From Poronia punctata (Eukaryota > Ascomycota > Sordariomycetes > Xylariales > Xylariaceae), in assembly GCA_022579005.1 (NCBI GenBank), contig MU401602.1:1-64000 (forward strand): 64,000 nt of DNA, read 5' to 3'. Shown one piece after another: positions 60,856-64,000 of the stretch. The notes under the pieces are model-generated. The model did not search any database and was not told the origin of the DNA. It saw only the letters and a list, made by a program, of their open reading frames with translations. Every line of letters begins with the position of its first letter. Positions within the stretch are counted from its first letter, which is position 1. The position numbers and the translations under genes are program-made.

Positions 60856-62349
60856 ATGCCTCCATCTCCTAGGTCTCCTGGGCCGAGGAGTTCGCATAGC
60901 GTCGCCATGCCCGAACCAGACACGGCTCTATTGCCGGCCCAACAAACCCGGGAACCGGCGCGGTCGACAGCCTCCCAACCTACAAGCATCTGTCGGCAGC
61001 GCTCCGATTTTGAAATCCCACCTTCGTGTCTAAATGTTACAGAAGTGTTGACCCCGACACTCGTCCAGAACCAGACCATACAGCTCGCGCCTCACAGCCA
61101 GTCTACAGAAGAGCTACCTGTTCGTCACCGTGCTGAAGAGCTGAGCGGACGAACGGGAGGCTTGAGTGTCGTTGAAGAGCGTATGTCTCTTCCCCAATCG
61201 ACCGACAATTCTGAACCGAGAGATAAAACATGTGTTCCCAAGTGGAGAACTGAGCTGTACATTGTCTCTTACCTCATACTGTTCGCCATACTTGGCACTC
61301 TTGCCCGCCTCGGTCTCCAGGCCCTCACCTTCTATCCCGGAACACCCCTAGCGTTCAGTTCCATATGGCCGAATTTCGCCGGCAGTCTCATTATCGGATT
61401 CCTCGCGGAAGATTGCAATCTGTTTCGTTTTCTCGTGGCCACGCCCTCGGCCGCCAGCCTACAGGCTCGAGCGAAAAGGGATGAGGAACCGGCCTCATCT
61501 GATCGTCAGGGCCCAGTAGTGCAAGACCTTGCGGCACAAAAAAAGGCCCATCTAGCTGTTAAGAAGACTGTCCCTCTCTACATAGGCCTCGCAACCGGTT
61601 TCTGTGGTTCATTTACCTCGTTTTCTTCCTTTATAAGGGATATATTTCTGGCCTTGTCCAATGACTTGCCTGGCCTAGGGGATATGGACGTATCCCGCAA
61701 CGGTGGTTACTCATTTCTAGCCCTATTGGCGGTAACTATTGCCACCATTTCTCTATCCTTCTCAGGCTTCTATCTTGGAGGGCAGCTCGCACTAGAGTTA
61801 ACACCTTTGGCTCTCTCGCTACCGTGTGATGTAACTCGGAAAGTCGTGGACCCTCTTGCCGTTGTGCTTGGCTGGGGTGCCTGGCTCGGGGCCATCCTTC
61901 TGTCTATTCTCCCACCTGACCGGTACAGCCAGCCGGACGCGTCCGAGTTTTGGCGTGGGCGGGTTGCCTTTGCGCTGGTATTCGCGCCACTGGGCTGTCT
62001 GTCAAGGTTCTATGTCTCGGCTCGGCTCAACGGCCGGGTTGCAACGTTTCCACTTGGTACATTTGTAGTGAACATAACCGGTACCGTACTCCTTGGGCTA
62101 GCCTGGGACCTGGCTCATTCGTCTCAGGGTGGCGTCTTAGGATGCCAAGTCCTTCAGGGCATTGAAGACGGACTCTGCGGATGTTTAACCACTGTTTCGA
62201 CGTGGGTCATGGAATTGGCCGTCCTCAGCCATCGCAAGGCGTATATATATGGAGGCGGCAGCGTGCTGTCTGCATTTAGTCTTTTGCTGGCTATCATGGG
62301 CGGCCTGCGCTGGAGCCAAGGATTTTCGGCAGTGTCTTGTGTGCATTGA
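60856..62349 (+). CDS. FEX1: Fluoride export protein (CrcB/FEX type)
   Basis: This plasma-membrane fluoride exporter keeps cytosolic F- low. It is a single exon of 497 residues. The first 130 residues are polar and probably disordered. Two fused CrcB repeats follow, as in eukaryotic FEX proteins, while bacteria use two separate subunits. Repeat 1 (about 133-320) has LILFAILGTLARLGLQAL, WPNFAGSLIIGFLAED and the signature GFCGSFTSFSSFIRD at about 248. Repeat 2 (about 330-490) has VFAPLGCLSRFYVSARLNG, FPLGTFVVNITGTVLLGLAW and the matching GLCGCLTTVSTWVMEL at about 440. The Asn of each N-F/N-I pore stretch and the Gly-Cys-Thr/Ser loops that coordinate Na+ and line the pore are kept in both halves, apart from the expected divergence between the halves. 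An intracellular loop at about 200-235 is Lys/Ala-rich. Confidence 0.95.
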   Translation: MPPSPRSPGPRSSHSVAMPEPDTALLPAQQTREPARSTASQPTSICRQRSDFEIPPSCLNVTEVLTPTLVQNQTIQLAPHSQSTEELPVRHRAEELSGRTGGLSVVEERMSLPQSTDNSEPRDKTCVPKWRTELYIVSYLILFAILGTLARLGLQALTFYPGTPLAFSSIWPNFAGSLIIGFLAEDCNLFRFLVATPSAASLQARAKRDEEPASSDRQGPVVQDLAAQKKAHLAVKKTVPLYIGLATGFCGSFTSFSSFIRDIFLALSNDLPGLGDMDVSRNGGYSFLALLAVTIATISLSFSGFYLGGQLALELTPLALSLPCDVTRKVVDPLAVVLGWGAWLGAILLSILPPDRYSQPDASEFWRGRVAFALVFAPLGCLSRFYVSARLNGRVATFPLGTFVVNITGTVLLGLAWDLAHSSQGGVLGCQVLQGIEDGLCGCLTTVSTWVMELAVLSHRKAYIYGGGSVLSAFSLLLAIMGGLRWSQGFSAVSCVH

Positions 62350-63289
62350 AACTGTCACCGACACCGTGCTCTCAGGGGCATATGTAACACAGGTACAGCC
62401 TTGTAGGCCTGCGACACCACGCGACACCACCTGGCTTTAACCGAGATGGGGCATTAGTACGTGGAGAGTTTCAATCAATCAAAGTTGGAAGCCGAGTCCT
62501 GTCCTGCACTGGACGTCAGATAGTCAACTCTGGCAGGCATGCAATTGAACCGAGGCGGGGTTCCTGATGTATTGACCGGTACCCTTGGTCATTTTCTGGA
62601 GGTCTACATAAGCCTTTCTTACTGCGGCGTTACAACATAGGACCTGTACGACGGCGCATACCGTTCCATCCCGAATACCACCATGACCCTCGGGATGGCA
62701 ACACCAGTGGCGTCATACTAAGAGGAACGCTTAAGCTGTAGACAAGGGTTGTCATTGACCCGGTGTCTGTAAGCCCAAGGGCACCAATATTGGACGTCGT
62801 TCAGATATGCAGGGACCAAAGAAAGTGTACCTATTTAGGCGCATCTACTCGTATGCACCACTATGTGCTGGTATGTACGTATTTTGGATATAATAGACCC
62901 CCAACCTACGTAATCTAGGTAGTAGGACCAGGAGAGCACACAAGCACGGGGTTCCGGCCAGGTTCTTATCATGCTTTCGACCCCTGTATGATAGTTGGCG
63001 AATCAACACTGCTGATATCGGGTAGATGGAGGACACGCCCTCCAAACCCCCCCACATCTACGCTCCCAGGTTACAATCACACCATCGAGTTAAGTCTTGG
63101 CGTGCCTCGACGCTGCGCCTGTGCCTGCACACTGATAGTTTGTACAGCGATGGCGGGAGGAAGGGTTTGTGAAGAACCGCGGGCATTCCTCTTGTCCGAT
63201 CGAACCAAGGCGCGAGAACAGTGACCCAAGTCTAAACTTTCTTGACCGGACCGTTGCCGCTGCTGTTGCCTATACAATCCGTACCAAAA
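62350..63289. other. Intergenic between FEX and the MFS gene
   Basis: No gene is supported. A TACTCGTA motif is at 62845. Small overlapping frames at 62845-63224 have no recognisable product. The last part is presumably the promoter and leader of the transporter. Confidence 0.45.
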
Positions 63290-64000
63290 ATGGACAAGAA
63301 GATTGTCACGTCCGGGGCTGATGCGAACGGGGTCTCAGACCAGCAGCCACATCCTTCTCCCGCGGAAGGGATGCCGTCCTTGTCCAAGGACCTCGACGAC
63401 ACGTATACCACGTACAGGCAGCAAGATGCACGAGATATCGATCCGCAAGAATCCCGGCGAGTCTTACGCAAGATTGACAGGAATCTGTTACCGCTGCTCA
63501 TGGTCACATACATGCTCCAGTACCTCGACAAATCAAGCATCAACTTTGCCAGTGTGTTCGGTCTGAAGCAGGGCGCCAACTTGCACGGGCAGGACTATTC
63601 GTGGCTCTCGTCTCTGTTCTATATCGGTTACTTGGTTGCCCAACCGGCGGCAGGATACCTACTGCAGAGGCTGCCTGCCGGAAAATTTATTGGCAGCACT
63701 GCCATCAGTATGTGTTACCCATTGTCGTCGCTGTGGCGCATTTGGCCGATCTTCACTTGCAAGCGTCTACTGACATCCGGACAAGTCTGGGGTTTGCTTA
63801 TCATCACGACGCCCGCCTGCACCAATTTCGCGGGTATAGGTGCGAATCGATTCTTGCTTGGCGTGTTTGAATCCGTCGTCAACCCTGGCTTTGTCCTGTG
63901 TCTTTCCATGTGGTACCGGTCAGACGAGCAGCCGCTGCGCATAGTGACCTATTACTGCATGAACGGCTTCGCTGGCATCTTCGGCGGCTTGCTGGGATAC
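63290..64000 (+). CDS. MFS transporter, Dal5/anion:cation symporter-like (partial)
   Basis: This is the 5' part of a major-facilitator permease that continues past the window. Exon 1 is 63290-63707 and exon 2 starts at 63786, with a 78-nt intron (donor GTATGT, acceptor ACAAG, branch-like CTGAC). The cytosolic N-terminus (about 1-60) is polar. It is followed by RKIDRNLLPLLMVTYMLQYL and DKSSINFASVFGLKQ, the conserved TM1/loop of the allantoate permease family (D-K-x-x-I/L-x-F/N-A). Then come DYSWLSSLFYIGYLVAQPAA and GYLLQRLPAGKFIG. Exon 2 gives WGLLIITTPACTNFAGIGAN, RFLLGVFESVVNPGFVLCLS and MWYRSDEQPLRI, all typical of this group (NFAG...RFLLGVFE; MWY...EQ). The substrate (vitamins, allantoate, peptides or others) cannot be told from the visible part. 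Confidence 0.9.
   Translation, partial: MDKKIVTSGADANGVSDQQPHPSPAEGMPSLSKDLDDTYTTYRQQDARDIDPQESRRVLRKIDRNLLPLLMVTYMLQYLDKSSINFASVFGLKQGANLHGQDYSWLSSLFYIGYLVAQPAAGYLLQRLPAGKFIGSTAISMCYPLSSLWRIWPIFTCKRLLTSGQVWGLLIITTPACTNFAGIGANRFLLGVFESVVNPGFVLCLSMWYRSDEQPLRIVTYYCMNGFAGIFGGLLGY

Overview
This window looks like chromosomal DNA from a filamentous ascomycete (Pezizomycotina, probably a Sordariomycete). The evidence is the mix of genes, the short GT...CTRAC...AG introns (about 60-270 nt), the well-separated single genes on both strands, and long, stop-filled, extremely AT-rich blocks of the kind left by repeat-induced point mutation (RIP). I cannot name the species from sequence alone. One assembly gap of 770 N (41224-41993) lies in the middle of the longest gene-poor stretch.

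Layout. 1-1640 is AT-rich relic DNA. 3546-5519 is LCB2 (serine palmitoyltransferase). 6759-16408 is a large RIP-degraded repeat block bounded by two interleaved pairs of terminal inverted repeats, each flanked by TA, with tetranucleotide repeats inside the ends. 17526-33503 carries STE50 (MAPK adaptor), TAF14 (YEATS/ET protein), an Aro80-like Zn2Cys6 regulator, a secreted and probably GPI-anchored aspartic protease on the minus strand, and a Nudix hydrolase. 34470-35421 is COX4 (zinc-binding subunit of complex IV). 35422-42693 has no gene I can support. 42694-45089 encodes a 749-residue protein of unknown function. 46707-54683 carries the mitochondrial ribosomal protein MRP17 (bS6m), then on the minus strand DCN1 (cullin neddylation) and MVP1 (sorting nexin). 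55892-63289 holds LIG4 (NHEJ DNA ligase) converging on FUR1 (uracil phosphoribosyltransferase), then FEX (fluoride exporter). A Dal5-like MFS transporter begins at 63290 and runs off the end.

The genes are mostly independent housekeeping functions: sphingolipid synthesis, pheromone/osmotic MAPK signalling, chromatin and transcription, respiration, mitochondrial translation, ubiquitin-like modification, endosomal sorting, DNA repair, pyrimidine salvage and fluoride resistance. I see no biosynthetic cluster or defence system. I worked out exon structures by hand from splice sites and reading-frame continuity; the exon coordinates are in each entry.

The most unusual content is non-coding: the interleaved inverted-repeat element (6759-16408) with a nested 71-bp-arm palindrome, a strongly repeated 8-mer TACTCGTA/TACGAGTA spread over the intergenic DNA, a nearly pure CT intron in the Zn2Cys6 gene, and several very small coding exons.
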